Shown in pieces: positions 9,416 to 22,726 of a stretch of DNA of 64,000 bases. This stretch comes from Whitmania pigra (lineage: Eukaryota; Annelida; Clitellata; Hirudinida; Haemopidae), in assembly GCA_021613335.1 (NCBI GenBank), contig JAJTWR010000452.1:210001-274000 (forward strand), in the 5' to 3' direction. Made by a program: the position numbers and the translations under genes. Below the pieces are notes generated by a model. The model worked only from the letters and a program-made list of their open reading frames with translations, was not told the origin of the DNA and made no database searches. Within the stretch, counting starts at the first letter, position 1, and each line of letters opens with the position of its first letter.

Positions 9416-10262
9416 CATTAACTTTCACTGAAAAATTTGAAAAGCTTTTACTTTTAACCAAAGATGATTAAATGCATGCTATTTTACTTTAATTTTGCAT
9501 GAACAACTTTTACAAATAATTTAAACAATTAACTTTTTGGAGATTTGATATTACATAAATTGCCTTATAAGCTGTATTAAAATTCAACAATTATTTTATT
9601 ACTTATTTGTACTTGTTCCTACGTGTTGCTCTGGAAATAAAATTTAAAGTTGAAAAAGAAGTGCTTTGGAATGTACGAATGACAAGGGTTAAGAAGCTTT
9701 AAAGCCATGCCAAATCAAATATAACGGATTATTATTATTATTATTTATATTTAAACCCGCTTGTAAAATAATATCTTATGAAATGAAATTGGTTTGCCAA
9801 TTTTGTAAAAAAAAATCTTGTTCGAAAGAAAAAAAAACTTGTTGCATGAAGCCTCGCTATTTTAAACACTTTAATTTTGCGTGAACAACTTTTACATATA
9901 AGTAAAACAACATAAGTTAAACTCTTTGAAGATTCGATGTTTAATAAATTGCCTTGTGTGTCGTATTAAAATTCATCAATTATTTTGTTACTTATTTGTA
10001 CTTGTTTCTACGTACGTAATTACTACCTAATTATGTTAATCAATAAAACACAATATGGAAAAGCTAAAGGTTGTCAGGCATTATTCATCCATTCTGCATC
10101 TTTAAGGTTCAAAGTTGCATGTATGAGTGTTTTAACTCACAACAACCTTTTTAACAAGCTTTGAACAAGTTTAACCATTTAACTGCAGCATTTGCTTCTG
10201 AGAAATACTTTATAAAAATTGTTGATGGGAGAGGGTGTCTAAGAAATTGTGATTGTTTGTCT
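9416..10262. repeat. Duplicated 3' flank and dispersed repeat copy 4
   Basis: No gene. Units homologous to 4140-4820 recur (TTTTGCATGAACAACTTTTAC near 9496 and a variant near 9880; TTGTAAAATAATATCTTATG near 9763). Positions about 10028-10262 carry dispersed-repeat copy 4: ATGTTAATCAATAAAAC, CATTCTGCATCTTTAAGG, TTTTAACTCACAACAACC, ACTGCAGCATTTGCTTCTGA. Confidence 0.6.
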
Positions 10263-10276
10263 CAGAGGGAGTATAC

Positions 10277-10650
<374 letters not shown>

Positions 10651-11475
10651 CGTAATAAACAATAATATTATTTATATATATAATATAAATATAATAATTG
10701 GTATTCATACAATTCTTGGTTATTAGATTATAAAATTAAAAGAATAAAAATGTTATTATTACAATATTAATTATAGATGTTGACATAGCTTTTCAGCACG
10801 GATTTCTTATTCAACTTGTTTTATTGTGCCGAAGAAAATGTAGACGCACACAAAAAAACTGCTATTAAAAAATGTGAAATCTGAAAAATTAATTCAAATT
10901 TCAAGATTTAATGGTTTGAACTCCCCTTATTCAGACAATCCATTTAATGGGAAGGGTCAGAAGGTCATGTAGTTATCAGGATCTTTTTTGTTTTACCATT
11001 ACCAAGATAACGTATCAGAAATTTAAGAAATCCTGTCTGTTGGGCATTTCAGATGTCAATGGAAGGAAATAATAATTTATTAATTATTTAATTTACTATT
11101 AGAATGTCGTTATTATAAAGCCGATTCGTAAGTGATGTTTTGCGCTCCTCAAATAAATGTAAACCCGAAGCTTCTCGCACCAAGCTCAAAAAGTTTTCAT
11201 TGAAGTGCTCTGGCCACACATATAAAATCTAATGAGTCGTCCATAAGTAGGACGTCCTTAAAAATTTGGCGATTTCGGAGTCCTATCCTCAAATGTCTCC
11301 TCTCCCTATTTTGAGACATCCATAATTTTTCAAACAAAAAAATTTCGTACAAATTTATTTTAATAAATAAGCAATTTTATTAATCCAAGGAAAAATTGGA
11401 TTGTATCCGATCTGCAAAATTTATTGCCAACAACACAATTTCTCGGTTGTTGGTGAATGATTTATTTCTTTGCAC
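10651..11475. other. Intergenic, no gene seen
   Basis: AT-rich DNA with only a short repeat-like block, GTCGTCCATAAGTAGGACG, near 11237. Its relative GTCGTCCATAAATGAC is near 17015. No coding potential beyond short chance frames. Confidence 0.5.
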
Positions 11476-11820
11476 CAGGAGTGTCCAACACCTGGTCCGC
11501 GGGCCAGAATCCGGTCGGTCATAGGTTTCTATTCGGCCCGCAAAGCTTCTTTGATTTTGTAAATATTTTTTATGTTATATTTATCTGCTGAACTTTTACA
11601 GTTATTATGTTTCATCAAACAAGTAAACCAATCTCTCACAGGACGCCAGGAAGTTCATTACTCTGTTGTTGCGAACAATTGTTTTCTAGAATGAAAAACA
11701 CGAAATCGAAGTTAAGGTCACTTATAGACGAGCATTTGGCAGCATCATTGCGCATTGCCACTTCTAATGTTGACACACAGACTTGTGCAAATAAAAACAG
11801 TTTTTTCATTTTACATTAAA
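11476..11820 (+). mobile_element. hAT (Charlie-like) element remnant
   Basis: Starts with a terminal-repeat-like CAGGAGTGTCCAACACC followed by TGGTCCGCGGGCC, the arrangement of Charlie-type hAT ends. An internal frame at 11607-11819 encodes CEQLFSRMKNTKSKLRS and DEHLAASLRIATSN, the carboxy-terminal dimerisation motif of these transposases. The other terminus was not found before the methyltransferase relic at 11826, so the element is truncated. Confidence 0.75.
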
Positions 11821-11825
11821 ATGAT

Positions 11826-11930
11826 CATAATTTCATTCGACAGCTGATTCTTTCCTAGAGCTTCGCCAAGACTGGATCGTTGACGAAGTCTTTTGTGCAT
11901 TTTTGGATAAATAAAACTATTTTTGTTTAT
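11826..11930 (-). pseudogene. HNMT-like methyltransferase relic (amino end only)
   Basis: On the minus strand NKNSFIYPKMHKRLRQRSS and LGKNQLSNEI match the first 40 residues of the copies at 5662 and 15817. The start codon is ATA instead of ATG, and the sequence ends at the hAT remnant. The upstream flank (11931-12000) resembles the upstream flank of the 5.6-kb copy, so this is a decayed duplicate. Confidence 0.7.
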
Positions 11931-12076
11931 TTCAATAAAGACCTCCAAATTAAAATTTAATTTAAAAGCTTTGATTGAATACGATTTAAATCGATTTAAA
12001 GCAGGGTGCAAAAACTAGTTGAGGTAGCGCCTTCACAATCTGATATAGAGCGGACTTCATTTAACGATTGTTATTA

Positions 12077-12475
<399 letters not shown>

Positions 12476-12724
12476 TAAACTAGTTGTTTCGCATGCTTTC
12501 AATTTTTTTGCATTTATTTAAAATATTATGTTACAACAAAGTGAAAACAGTAGAAAATAATTCGTGAGAATAATTCATGCGATCAATTTTCAGAGGTTGT
12601 TTATTATTTGCTCTTTACACCCTGTATAAACGGTGATTCAGATGTTCATGCTTTAACCTTTAAACTGGATGATCTAGAACACTTTGGAAGGAGGGAGGGG
12701 TGCAGAGTTGCTGCAATTTTTAGC
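12476..12724. repeat. Non-coding; short repeat shared with other methyltransferase flanks
   Basis: GATTCAGATGTTCATGC at about 12637 recurs at about 15977 and as ACGTTCATGCATTAACC at about 5889, each time just upstream of a minus-strand methyltransferase copy. It marks the duplicated 5' flank. Confidence 0.5.
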
Positions 12725-13495
12725 AAATTGGTAAATTTATTTTATTTTTTATTTTATTTTATTAAGCGGGTAGAAGACCGAAGCCTTTTACCACTATCAA
12801 ACAGCAAAACATTGAGAAAAGAAACGAGAGGTTCAATCAGTAATAGACGAGAAAAGGAGACAAGTCACATTCATTGATAAGGGATGTGAAGAGACTATAG
12901 GTGCTAGCTGAGCTATGCTATTATGAGCTACGCTAAGCTATTAGATAGTTTATTCCAGATGTTAATAACTCGATTTGTGAAAAAATATTTGGTGTTGTCT
13001 ATTGCGCAAAAATATGACCTTAGTTTAAATTGATGACCTCTAGTTGATGAGTAGTTTGCAAGATGAATATGGGTTTTAAGATGAATTGATGTTAAATTAT
13101 TGATGATCCTGTATAATAAGCAATTAAACGGCGATGTTCAAGCGATTTAAGTTGTAGAGTCTTGAGCCGATCATGGTACTTTAGCTGTCCAACAACAGGG
13201 ATGGCCTTGGTAAATTTCTTTTGGATGTTTTCAATGTTCTCGATCAGGTATTTATGGTGAGGGTTTCAGACCTGACTGCTGCACTCTAGGATTGGTCTGA
13301 CATATACGCAGAAAGCTTTGGTGAAAGGATTCTTTTCCCTAGAGGTAAATGATTTAAGAATCAGTCTTGAACGGACTGCAGCCTTGTGTGCGATGCTGTC
13401 AATGTGAAGCCAGAATTTTAAGTCTGAATCTGTGATGACACCAAGATCTCTGGTTTGATCGACAGTGGTGAGCAGGATGTCCTCAGTACATCAGT
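12725..13495 (-). mobile_element. 5'-truncated LINE, RT carboxy-terminal part
   Basis: Minus-strand frames (several stops) read DQTRDLGVITDSDLKF, then FTKAFCVYVRPILE (a conserved LINE block) and KFTKAIPVVGQLKYHDRL. This is the same protein region as at 1-500 but a different family. A TTTTA-rich run at 12735-12765 sits where the 3' tail should be. Dead copy. Confidence 0.82.
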
Positions 13496-15001
13496 TTTTG
13501 ATATTTAAAATGAAAAATTTTGAAAAATTATAAATTAGAGTTCAAGATTATTTTATTTTATTTGAAGCAATGCAGATGCCCTAACGAACAATAACTTTTA
13601 AGTGGGTTCAGAAAATGCTACGCCGTTTTTGATTAGGATTTGAACTTGAAAGTTGCTTGGAAGAAATACGCTTTAAAAACTGTTTTATTTTGAAGAACTA
13701 GATGATTAGGACGATGATCCTGCAACTAAAACATTCTCCATAAAATAAAACCAATGTCAATGGCAATTGAAATTGTCGAATAAACGTTTTTCAGAAAAGA
13801 AGTTAAGAAGACATTAAAATGATTGTTCGAATATTCATTAACTTTCTCGGACATTTGTTTGACTAAAACAAATTAATCAAATTATAAAAATCGAATCTTG
13901 ATATTTAAATTCTTTTATGTAAATGTAAATAATAATAAAGTAAAAATGTAAGATCAACCATTGTTTTGTCGATTTTGAAATATCAAAGAAGTTAAAAGAT
14001 ATGTCCAAATAAAAGTTCAAAGACTTCATCCTTCGATATGAATCCATCCGCTCATATTGGGCAGTGATCTAGAGTGACCAAGTAAAAGAAATGTTCAAAA
14101 TATTTGTTTTATTGAATGTCACGTTACTGTAATTTCAATTATGAACATCTTTAAATATTAATAATTATATAGCATCAAACTTATGAAATTCAGCCTCTCT
14201 TATTTTACAATTGTTCAAGGTTATGCTTATAAATGATTCCTATTGTAAATATTTTTGCATTCCAAAGTTTATACCATGGACAATTGTTAAATGTTGGATC
14301 ACCATGTGAAGAGGTCATTTATACACTTTTATTGTGTATTTATCTTAAAACATGATTATTCATTCAGTGACGCTTACACTCATCGTCGAATTTGACTGCC
14401 TCAAGATTTAAGCATGGTCGAAATTAATTATTTAGAAAACATATTTGATAGCTAAGAAATCTTGTTATTAAGCAATATGTTTTGTCTACAAATGCATAGA
14501 GGTTAACAATAAATTTGGAGTAGTACTTTATTTTTTATGACATTTTAGACATTTTAATCAAGGCTGTACTGCAAATTCCAAATTCACATCGTAATGTGAC
14601 ATTATTTTAAAAATATAACTCAATAAAGTAACTTCATAATTCATGAAACATCAAATAATTTGTGGATATGTGATCAGTTGTTTAAAGTGTTTGTATGTTA
14701 TTCAAATTTAAAAGTGCTTTTTTTCGAATGAGATTCCAGAGTGTGATATTGCAACGACGTAGTATCACTTGTGGTATGAATTCTCAAAATAACGTCCTTA
14801 TTACAAATAAAAATGTAATAAGTAATAAATTACTTGCCATCTTTCGACATGAACTGTAAATAAATTGTTAAACTGCATGACCTTATTACTCAATGCGACA
14901 TTATCATATAACATTTTCTTAACCAAGATTCTTAGATTTAAAAAGTCGGTAAAAGTTATTTTTAAAATTCTTTATTCGCTCTCCGAAATGTGTCTCCCTT
15001 G
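13496..15001. other. Intergenic, no gene seen
   Basis: AT-rich DNA without an open frame longer than 60 codons, tRNA signature or recognisable repeat, apart from local AT runs. Confidence 0.5.
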
Positions 15002-15817
15002 TTATATCTGCCTATGGCGTTGAATTTGAAATAACCTCATTAATTTCGAAGTCTTTTGCACGAGACAGAGTTCACAAACGTCGTTAGCACTTCCATCAGG
15101 GCACACCTCTCCAAGAATGGCTTTGATCACTTCTTCTGTGACATCCTGGTTAATGGCTTTCAGCATACCAAATAAATCCACGTATAAGCTATTGAAGACG
15201 AAGCTGACAGTGTAATTTATGTCAGCAATGATATTCAAGTCCAGAGATCTTATTTCTTTCTTCATTCTCTCAACATCTTGAAATGGTTCCGCTTTTTGGT
15301 TAATCTTATTGAACACGGTTACAAAATCGTTTTCTTTCGAAGGGTTGGTGAAGACAAGCATTCCTTTATTGGGTTCGAGCCATTGATCAAAACATAATTT
15401 GAACAGATCCTTGCGAATTTCTGAAGTCAAAAAGTAGAGAACATAAAGGGCGAGAATCAAATCGATTTTATAGGTGCGATTTGTGTTCTCCTTCATAAAG
15501 TCTTCAATCTTTGATTCGTGGATCTCAATTTCAATTTTATCACCGAAAGCATTTTTCATGTTCACCTTCAACTCCATCAAACAGTTTGGATCTTTCTCGA
15601 CGACTATCAACTTTTTGAGGTTGGGAAGGCATCTTTTGATGAATTCGATTTCTGTGCCTCCGTATCCAGTCCCTGCGGACAGACAGGTTTTAACAAAATG
15701 GAGAGATTTAATTTCGTTCGACAGTTGATTCTCAACTTCACCAAGAATTTTGTCATGATTGGATTGTTGACGAAATCTTCTGAGCACTTCTGGATAAGTA
15801 AAACAATTTTCGTTCAT
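15002..15817 (-). CDS. HNMT-like SAM-dependent methyltransferase 4
   Basis: Single exon, 271 residues from MNENCFTYPEVLRRF. An upstream in-frame ATG at 15910 would add 31 residues, but paralogue alignment favours 15817. It shares with the truncated 5.6-kb copy NQLS(N/D)EIKSLHFVKTC, LKVNMKNAFGDKIEIEIHE and DVERMKK, and retains the carboxy part missing there. The SAM loop reads LSAGTGYGGTEIEF where sisters have LSIGTGYGE(F/Y)DI. The glutamate after the glycines is lost, so SAM binding may be altered. The tail is extended by about 16 residues past the family end (TSKLMRLFQIQRH). Confidence 0.8.
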   Translation of the reverse strand: MNENCFTYPEVLRRFRQQSNHDKILGEVENQLSNEIKSLHFVKTCLSAGTGYGGTEIEFIKRCLPNLKKLIVVEKDPNCLMELKVNMKNAFGDKIEIEIHESKIEDFMKENTNRTYKIDLILALYVLYFLTSEIRKDLFKLCFDQWLEPNKGMLVFTNPSKENDFVTVFNKINQKAEPFQDVERMKKEIRSLDLNIIADINYTVSFVFNSLYVDLFGMLKAINQDVTEEVIKAILGEVCPDGSANDVCELCLVQKTSKLMRLFQIQRHRQI

Positions 15818-16349
15818 TTCAATTTTTTTCAATTTTGGCCACACACAGGAACAAGTTCTCGGATTAGCAAAGCTACTAAAAGTTTTGTCCAAGCAAAAAC
15901 TTAAAACCACTAGATAAAAGCAATAGGACTGAAAATGTTTTTTAGCTGTTGATCTTTTGCTGTTTGGACCCTTTTAAACCGTGATTCAGATGTTCATGCG
16001 TTCCACTTGTGTAAATCATGATTTGCACTTATTTAGGTCGCGAAATGTTTTTTTAGAAAAACTGTTATGTATTTTTTGGAGAGTTTATAAACATCTCTGA
16101 GGTACATATTTGTAAATTAATAAATATATTCATATTTTTGGCATTAACATATATACGCTAAATATCGCTATTTTTAAATTTAGCGGTGTCAGTTGTAAAT
16201 TGTCTTGCAAAGGAAAGATTTTACAGTGATAGGCATATTCCAAGAATATTTATGTTGTAAAATAGTTCTGTTTTTCTGATAGCATGTATGTTAAAATGTA
16301 CTGTTAGAAGTTTTGCAGCGGACCTGCTGTGCTCATATAATAATTTTTA
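15818..16349. other. 5' flank of methyltransferase 4; no gene
   Basis: Contains the shared flank motif GTGATTCAGATGTTCATGCG (about 15972). Otherwise AT-rich unique-looking DNA. Confidence 0.45.
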
Positions 16350-16930
<581 letters not shown>

Positions 16931-18065
16931 TTGAAATTTAGGTCGTCAACAAGTCCACATGCAATTCGAGTTAAGTAACGTATTTTCAAATATATATTAG
17001 TAACAAGCAGTCTGGGGTCGTCCATAAATGACTCAAAAATTCGTTCCCCGTCCTCAAATGTCCACCTTTGATGTATCCCCACCTCCTATTCTGCGGAATG
17101 TAATGGATCCGAAAACAAGATTATTCATTTAGATTATTCGCTTAGAGTCATGTGTCATGTGAGGGACCTTGTTTTGTCAATTTTTACTCTAAAACTTGGT
17201 TCAGAAACGCATGCTTCTGTATTCGTATTCTGTATGCTTCGAAATAATATCAAGTTAAATGCGACTCAAACTATGTTAATCAGTAAAATGTAACAATAGC
17301 ACGTGGATATGTTAATCAATTAAATATAATAAAAACATAATTATGTTAATCAATAAAATATGACGTCAAAAAAGTCAAGGTTGAATTCACCCATTATACA
17401 TCTTTAAAGTTCAGAGTTCAGTCGGGGAGGAACATTGTAAACCACCAAACGAGTTTATGTATTTTTCTGGAGCAATTTTTAAAGCTGATGTTTTCACTCA
17501 AGGCGGGCAAACTTTTTACTTTTTAAAAACATTTTAACAAGTTGACTTACTTCTGAGAAAAACTTTGTAAACATTGTTGATCTGTTTTACATTATATAAA
17601 ACATACAATAAAGATTAGTAATTCAATAATTCAATATTTCTTGAATCGAGCAATTCCAGTCATTAACCTTTTATACCTCAACATTCCACTTGTCAACAGA
17701 CACATTTATGCAAACAATTCAACTTTTCAATTCAATTCAAATTTTTGTGTTAATATATGCGGTATAAACAAATTTTTATTGGTTGCATGCGTTTGTAACA
17801 TTATTATATATAGGCTCGGGATATAAAAGATTAAGACGGTTTCTTCATTCATTTTGAAGTTTAGCATTAATTGATTATAATCACTTTTATTCTTAATTTT
17901 TAAATAAAAATATATGAACTAAGGCATAGTTAAAACAAATCACAGAATTTATTAGAAATATCAGTCACACTTTCAAAATTGTGCATGAAGATTGTCATTT
18001 ACTCTTTATTAATCAAAAAAAAACAGAAAGGAGCCATGTGGAGCCTGCTAAAAACTTGACTTTGA
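16931..18065. repeat. Dispersed repeat copy 5 and unique flank
   Basis: Copy 5 spans about 17265-17590: two ATGTTAATCAATAAAAT-type motifs, CATCTTTAAAGTTCAGAG, AACATTGTAAACCACCAAACG, a CTTCTGAGAAAAACTTTG motif and ATTGTTGATCTG. The remainder (17600-18065) shows no gene. Confidence 0.55.
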
Positions 18066-18870
18066 TTAATCAAATATGAATTTGTAGAGGCTCAAACAAC
18101 AGCCCACGACAATCATTCGAACAACATAACGATCACTCCTCGGTAAATGCAAACACCAATAATGTTCAAAAGTGCTTGAAACACATTGGGTTAGTAAACT
18201 CGTCACAAAGCTTCCAGTTGCGCAATACAGAAGAAAAATAGTTTCTACATGATAGCCTCCACTTATGTCGTTGTCAACATCCAAGCCTTTGCTGCATGTC
18301 GGACAAATATGTGACTGCAAGAAATTAAAAATATGTGTGAGGTCATTTAAGTTATTAATAGAAATTGGAAAAAAAATTAAATTCAAACGCAGTGCATGCT
18401 AGCTCATAATCTTCCCTTTCTACATGTCGCGGTAATATCATCCCAGGTTATCCGTCATAAGCACATCCACACGGAATGCTGCATAAATGGCTTACAAAAC
18501 AAGTGCAATTTGGCGCCATGCATGCGACTTGATAAAAACGAAGGATATTCTTAAAAACTGACCTCCTCTATCCATCGCGTTAAGCAAGACAGGTGAAAAA
18601 CATGCTGACATTTAGATCTGTAGATTATATCATGCTCTTTGTAAGGAATGTTACATAATGAACATAATCCCATAGTGCCTGAAAGAAATGTTAAAATTCA
18701 TTGAAATTGAAATCTTTAATAAATCATTAATTAGATGACTTTTTGCAAGGGACTTCTTGAGCTCTCGCCGACATTAAATTTATAATAATTTCAATAAAAA
18801 TTATAATCAAAGCACTACTAAATTATTAGTAATTACCTATTTCAGCTAGTTTTAATGGACGCATTTCCAT
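18066..18870 (-). CDS. Small RING-H2 protein 1
   Basis: Three exons on the minus strand: 18870-18837, 18678-18563 and 18314-18066, giving 132 residues. Exon 1 encodes MEMRPLKLAEI. Exon 2 carries CSLC and CQHVFHLSC, and exon 3 opens with CPTC. Together they form C-x2-C-x14-C-x-H-x2-H-x2-C-x10-C-x2-C, a RING-H2 zinc-binding module, so it is probably an E3 ubiquitin ligase. The remaining 75 residues are unlike those of its neighbours; a hydrophobic, cysteine-containing stretch ends the protein (MIVVGCCLSLYKFIFD). Introns have GT/AG ends. First member of a tandem trio with identical exon 1 and 2 lengths. Confidence 0.78.
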
Positions 18871-19730
18871 ATTTGTGTACGTAAATGTTTGCAAATGGTG
18901 GCCACAGTGTTTTCGGGAACTGTTTTACATTGAAGAACAAAACCAAAGATCACATTATTATTATAATTATGCAAAATTTTATTGTTTATTCCTTTCACAG
19001 TACTATATTTATTAAAATTTAGATGTAACATCTACGTAGCAATAAAATATTCATAGAAAAAACATTTTATTTCAACAGATTAAATGGTCGCACATGACCA
19101 TTAAGACAATTTTCTACTGATTATGTAAACAGAAAGAAAAAAATAGTGATCTAGAGGTACAATTGCGATTATTTTATTTGAAGATGTTTGTTAATGTAAG
19201 CTCATAAAGATATGTTGCTTATTAACTGTCTGATGCATTTTTCTTGATGTCAATTGAAGAAAGTACGTTTTAGATGGAATGAAATCAGGGATGTTTGGAA
19301 TGGTGAAATCTTGTACAAGATGCTTTAACAGAGTGAGATCTTCATCTCTTAACTGAAATTATAGAGGGGACAGAGTTCAATGACAAGTTCATTTCATCTT
19401 GCATTTTTTTGATCTGCGAATGTTTTAGCAATTTTCCAACAACAAAATAGAAAGTTAAAAGACGTTCTTAGTACAACAAAGACATGACACAAAGGAGGTT
19501 CAGTGAGTGCTTTTAAAATACTTCAATGTCATAATTTCAACTTAAGTAAAATATTTTTTTTATCATTTCTCCCTAATTTTTTAAATTAATAATACAAATA
19601 CTGGTTCAAAACTTATTTCAGATAGTCGAAATTTAAAAATATAAACGAATAATCTCAAATGCATTTTATTTTAAAAAAAGATGAAAAAGCAGTAAGAGGA
19701 GCCCGCCCATAAGCTAATTTAAGTAAACTT
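18871..19730. other. Intergenic, no gene seen
   Basis: AT-rich, no long open frame and no recognised repeat; contains the putative promoter of the RING-H2 gene 1, without a clear TATA box. Confidence 0.4.
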
Positions 19731-20491
19731 TCAATCCTTCAAGCATTCGAAGCAGAAGTAGTACCAAGAAAGTTTGACAGCTATCCGCGTAGCGGTATGA
19801 TAGCGCTTTGGTACGAACGAATGCCACACCTTTTCAGAAAGGGCTGAGCTTAACTCGACAAAAAAACTCCTCCTAATATCTTGAGTTGTGCAGCTCAGAA
19901 TTATAAAACCAACAATGTGCCTTTTGATATGTTCTCTAATTTTGTAGCCCTCCTTTTCCTCGACGTAAAAATGCATAGGGGCCCTGCACATCGGACAAGT
20001 CTTTGACTGCAAGAAATTGTAAATTTAAGGAATTGGTTAAAATATTGATTGAATTTACATTAAAATCACATTCAAAACAAAGCTCATGCGATTGTCTTCC
20101 TACTTGTGGCGGTAATACCAAGCTGCATTATTGACAACCCAGTTAACAATGAAGCTGATGAAGCTACGATGGAGCTGATATCAAAAAGAACCTCTGGGGC
20201 CAAGCACATGGCTTTATATAAATGAAGTACAATTAAGAATCCAAACCTTTACTGCCCAATCTTTTAAGCAATCTAGATGAAAGGTATGCTGGCAATTAAG
20301 TGTGCAGGCTTTTTCATTTTCTTTGTAAGAAAGGCTGCATATTGGGCATGGTTCCAGAGCGTCTGAAAGAATTGTTAAAAACAAGAGTAATGTTTAATAA
20401 ATTGTTAATTGGGTGTCCAGCTGCTTCATTATTACGTAATTGATTATTAGAAATCACCTATTTGAGCTTGTTGCATTGGCTGAATGTTCAT
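19731..20491 (-). CDS. Small RING-H2 protein 2
   Basis: Three exons: 20491-20458, 20362-20247 and 20006-19731, giving 141 residues. Exon 1 is MNIQPMQQAQI. Exon 2 has LEPCPICSLSYKENEKACTL followed by CQHTFHLDC. Exon 3 begins SKTCPMCRAPMHF. This is the same RING-H2 spacing scheme as its neighbour. The carboxy part (about 85 residues, basic, ending SWYYFCFECLKD) is not related by eye to that of the other two. Splice phases are identical to gene 1 (after 34 nt, then 116 nt). The likely role is ubiquitin transfer; the target is unknown. Confidence 0.78.
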
Positions 20492-20921
20492 GTTTGCGAA
20501 CGTAAAACGTCTGTAGTTGATCCTTTGTTATCGTTCAACTCTGTGTCATCGTGGATTGTCATATTGAAATACCAAAACCAAAGATCATATTTACCTAATT
20601 ATGCAAAATTTTATAGTTTATTTTTCCAAGATATTTTAAAATGATATTTCAATTTAATGGCGTAATATCATGAACGATTATGATGTTATGATTTCATAAA
20701 AATGATTTTTTTTTAAATGGGTCTCATAACAAATATTTGCATTACAATCGCTTTATTAAAATATCTTCGAATTCCACTTTTTTCAAGTTTTTGAAATTCA
20801 CATCTTCCGCAGATCAAATAAGTTTCTGCTGAAATTAGCAAATAAAAAATATTGAAAATCATTTAAAATATTGATTGGTAAGGGTTTCAAGGTTTTAAGT
20901 TCCCTTCTACAGTGCCACATG

Positions 20922-21125
20922 CAGGGACGTAATTTGGAGGGGGGGGGGGCAGGGGAGGGCAACGACACCCCTGACTTTGGACCAGAAAAAGGTCATCTAA
21001 CGTTTTGCGAGGGTTTGCCCTTCCTCTGAATTTTGGCTAGAAGCAAAAGAAGGTAATTTTCTCAAGCTGTGAAAGGGTTTGCCCCCCCCATAACCCCCTT
21101 GGAAAATGCTGAAATGACGTCTCTG
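20922..21125. mobile_element. hAT-like MITE, 204 bp
   Basis: Ends CAGGGACGTAATTT and, in reverse, CAGAGACGTCATTT. Flanked by imperfect 8-bp duplications GCCACATG and GCTACATC. The interior has G-rich AGGGTTTGCCC blocks. No coding capacity. Related to the copy at 28568 and fragments at 60578 and 61142. Confidence 0.8.
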
Positions 21126-21529
21126 GCTACATCCGGAGCCATTTCTTATTTATGCATTTAACCGCCGCATTTTCCAAAGGGTGGCCTAATGGTTACGACT
21201 GCAGCTCGGATTCGAACCCCCTCTGCGGAAGCACTAATCATCTAGCTATGCAACGGACGTTAACAAAAATATTGTATTGCAGTTTCCAAATGAAAAAATG
21301 TGACAATGGAAGCAAGGTTGTGAAGGTATTATATCATAAACGCCAAAATTCTTGCAGCAATACAAATTCAAATAAAAACCAAATTCCAAGAAACACAACA
21401 CTTTACCATTACTTTTATTCTTATTAGTATGTTTTTAATGTTTATAAATGGTTTTGGAAAAATTGCAGGCAGTATTCGTAATCTCAAAATTTTAAGATTG
21501 GACTTTTATCTGTTTTCAACAAAATGCCT
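21126..21529. other. Non-coding; weak tRNA-like box motifs
   Basis: At 21178-21226, GGTGGCCTAATGGTTACGA resembles a Pol III A box and GGATTCGAACCCC a T-arm/B box. The spacing is far too short for a tRNA. Possibly a decayed tRNA-derived SINE end. Nothing else is seen. Confidence 0.25.
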
Positions 21530-22726
21530 TTATTTTATAAATAGGCTATAGATAGGCAAAAATAGTGTAAGAAAAATAATATATACAATTAATATATCTA
21601 ATAACAAATTGTGAATGCTGTGATCTTTATTCATTGAAATGATGGTTTGAAAATGCATTGGCGTCCTGCACATCGGACAAGCATCTACCTGTAGGAAATT
21701 GTAAATTTTGAAGTCATTTTATTAATAGAATTTGCTCTTAATTAAACTAAATTCAAAGGTACAAGTGCATGGGGCAGTGATGGCAGCAGTGTCATCGTGT
21801 GGGTGCTCGCAGCACCCTACGCTCCCTTGAAAGAAGCACTATATAAATGGCTGTCAAAACATATATCTAAGCATATTTTACTACTTAAATGAAAGTTTAT
21901 GAATTAAATATACTGACCTTTCTCGACCATGTTGCTATGCAAGGGCGATGAAAGATGTGTCGACAAGGAAGTTTACAGACTTCGTCCATCCATGTGTAGT
22001 AATTAATACATATTGGACAAAATTCCAGAGCACCTGGAAATGATATATGATGTCTATACGAGAAATGCTTTGCCTATTACTCTAACGGATGTTTTATGAC
22101 ATGCTCTCTTCGAAAATACCTTGGTATATCATTAATTAGAAACTAGCTAATATTCCAGGTCCTTGCCCGGGTTAACGTTAGTATTCAACAGTATCATAAA
22201 TAATTTTTTTCCTAAAGTTATTAAATATATTTAATTGCATGGTGTTATTTGATTTAAAAGTCGACAATTGAAGTGTTTTCATCATCTTCTCAAGCGTTGA
22301 TGTAAATATTGAATTTCCACCCCAAAATATGTATCCGACTTTAGTATCGATTTTAGGTGAATATTATTTATTCATTTATATTATTTAATCCGCAAACTCA
22401 ATAACGGTTACTAAACAGCCATTTTACGTAGAAATTAAAAAAAAAATGAGCTAGGTTCACAGGTTAAATCCCCCCTAAATATTAGAAATGAATTTAATTG
22501 TAAATTTATATAAATATTTATGTAACTTCATAAAACCATTTCTATTTTGATTTTGATTTTGAAAATTAACAAAATGAACCCCCCGAAATCATTTTCTGAC
22601 TACGGACCTGATCTTTTATATTAAATTAAATTAATAACTAAATTGAATAAACTATTATTGTTATTACGATATTTGTATCAGAGGAAACTCACGTCTTTCA
22701 GCATCTGTTATTAAATACATGCTCAT
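21530..22726 (-). CDS. Small RING-H2 protein 3 with carboxy membrane segment
   Basis: Three exons: 22726-22693, 22033-21918 and 21688-21530, giving 102 residues. Exon 1 is MSMYLITDAER. Exon 2 has ALEFCPICINYYTWMDEVC and CRHIFHRPC, and exon 3 opens VDACPMCRTPMHFQ. The RING-H2 module is complete. Unlike its two neighbours it ends in a strongly hydrophobic stretch (about residues 80-100, LDILIVYIIFLTLFLPIYSL) that looks like a tail anchor, suggesting a membrane-bound ligase. Exon 1 and 2 lengths (34 and 116 nt) equal those of genes 1 and 2, proving common descent by tandem duplication. Confidence 0.78.

Noticed and set aside
15818..15910. 31-residue amino extension of methyltransferase 4
   Set aside because: Not shared by sister copies, which start at the equivalent of 15817.
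21178..21226. Possible tRNA gene
   Set aside because: A-box-like and T-arm-like sequences are too close together and no cloverleaf can be drawn; at most a SINE remnant.
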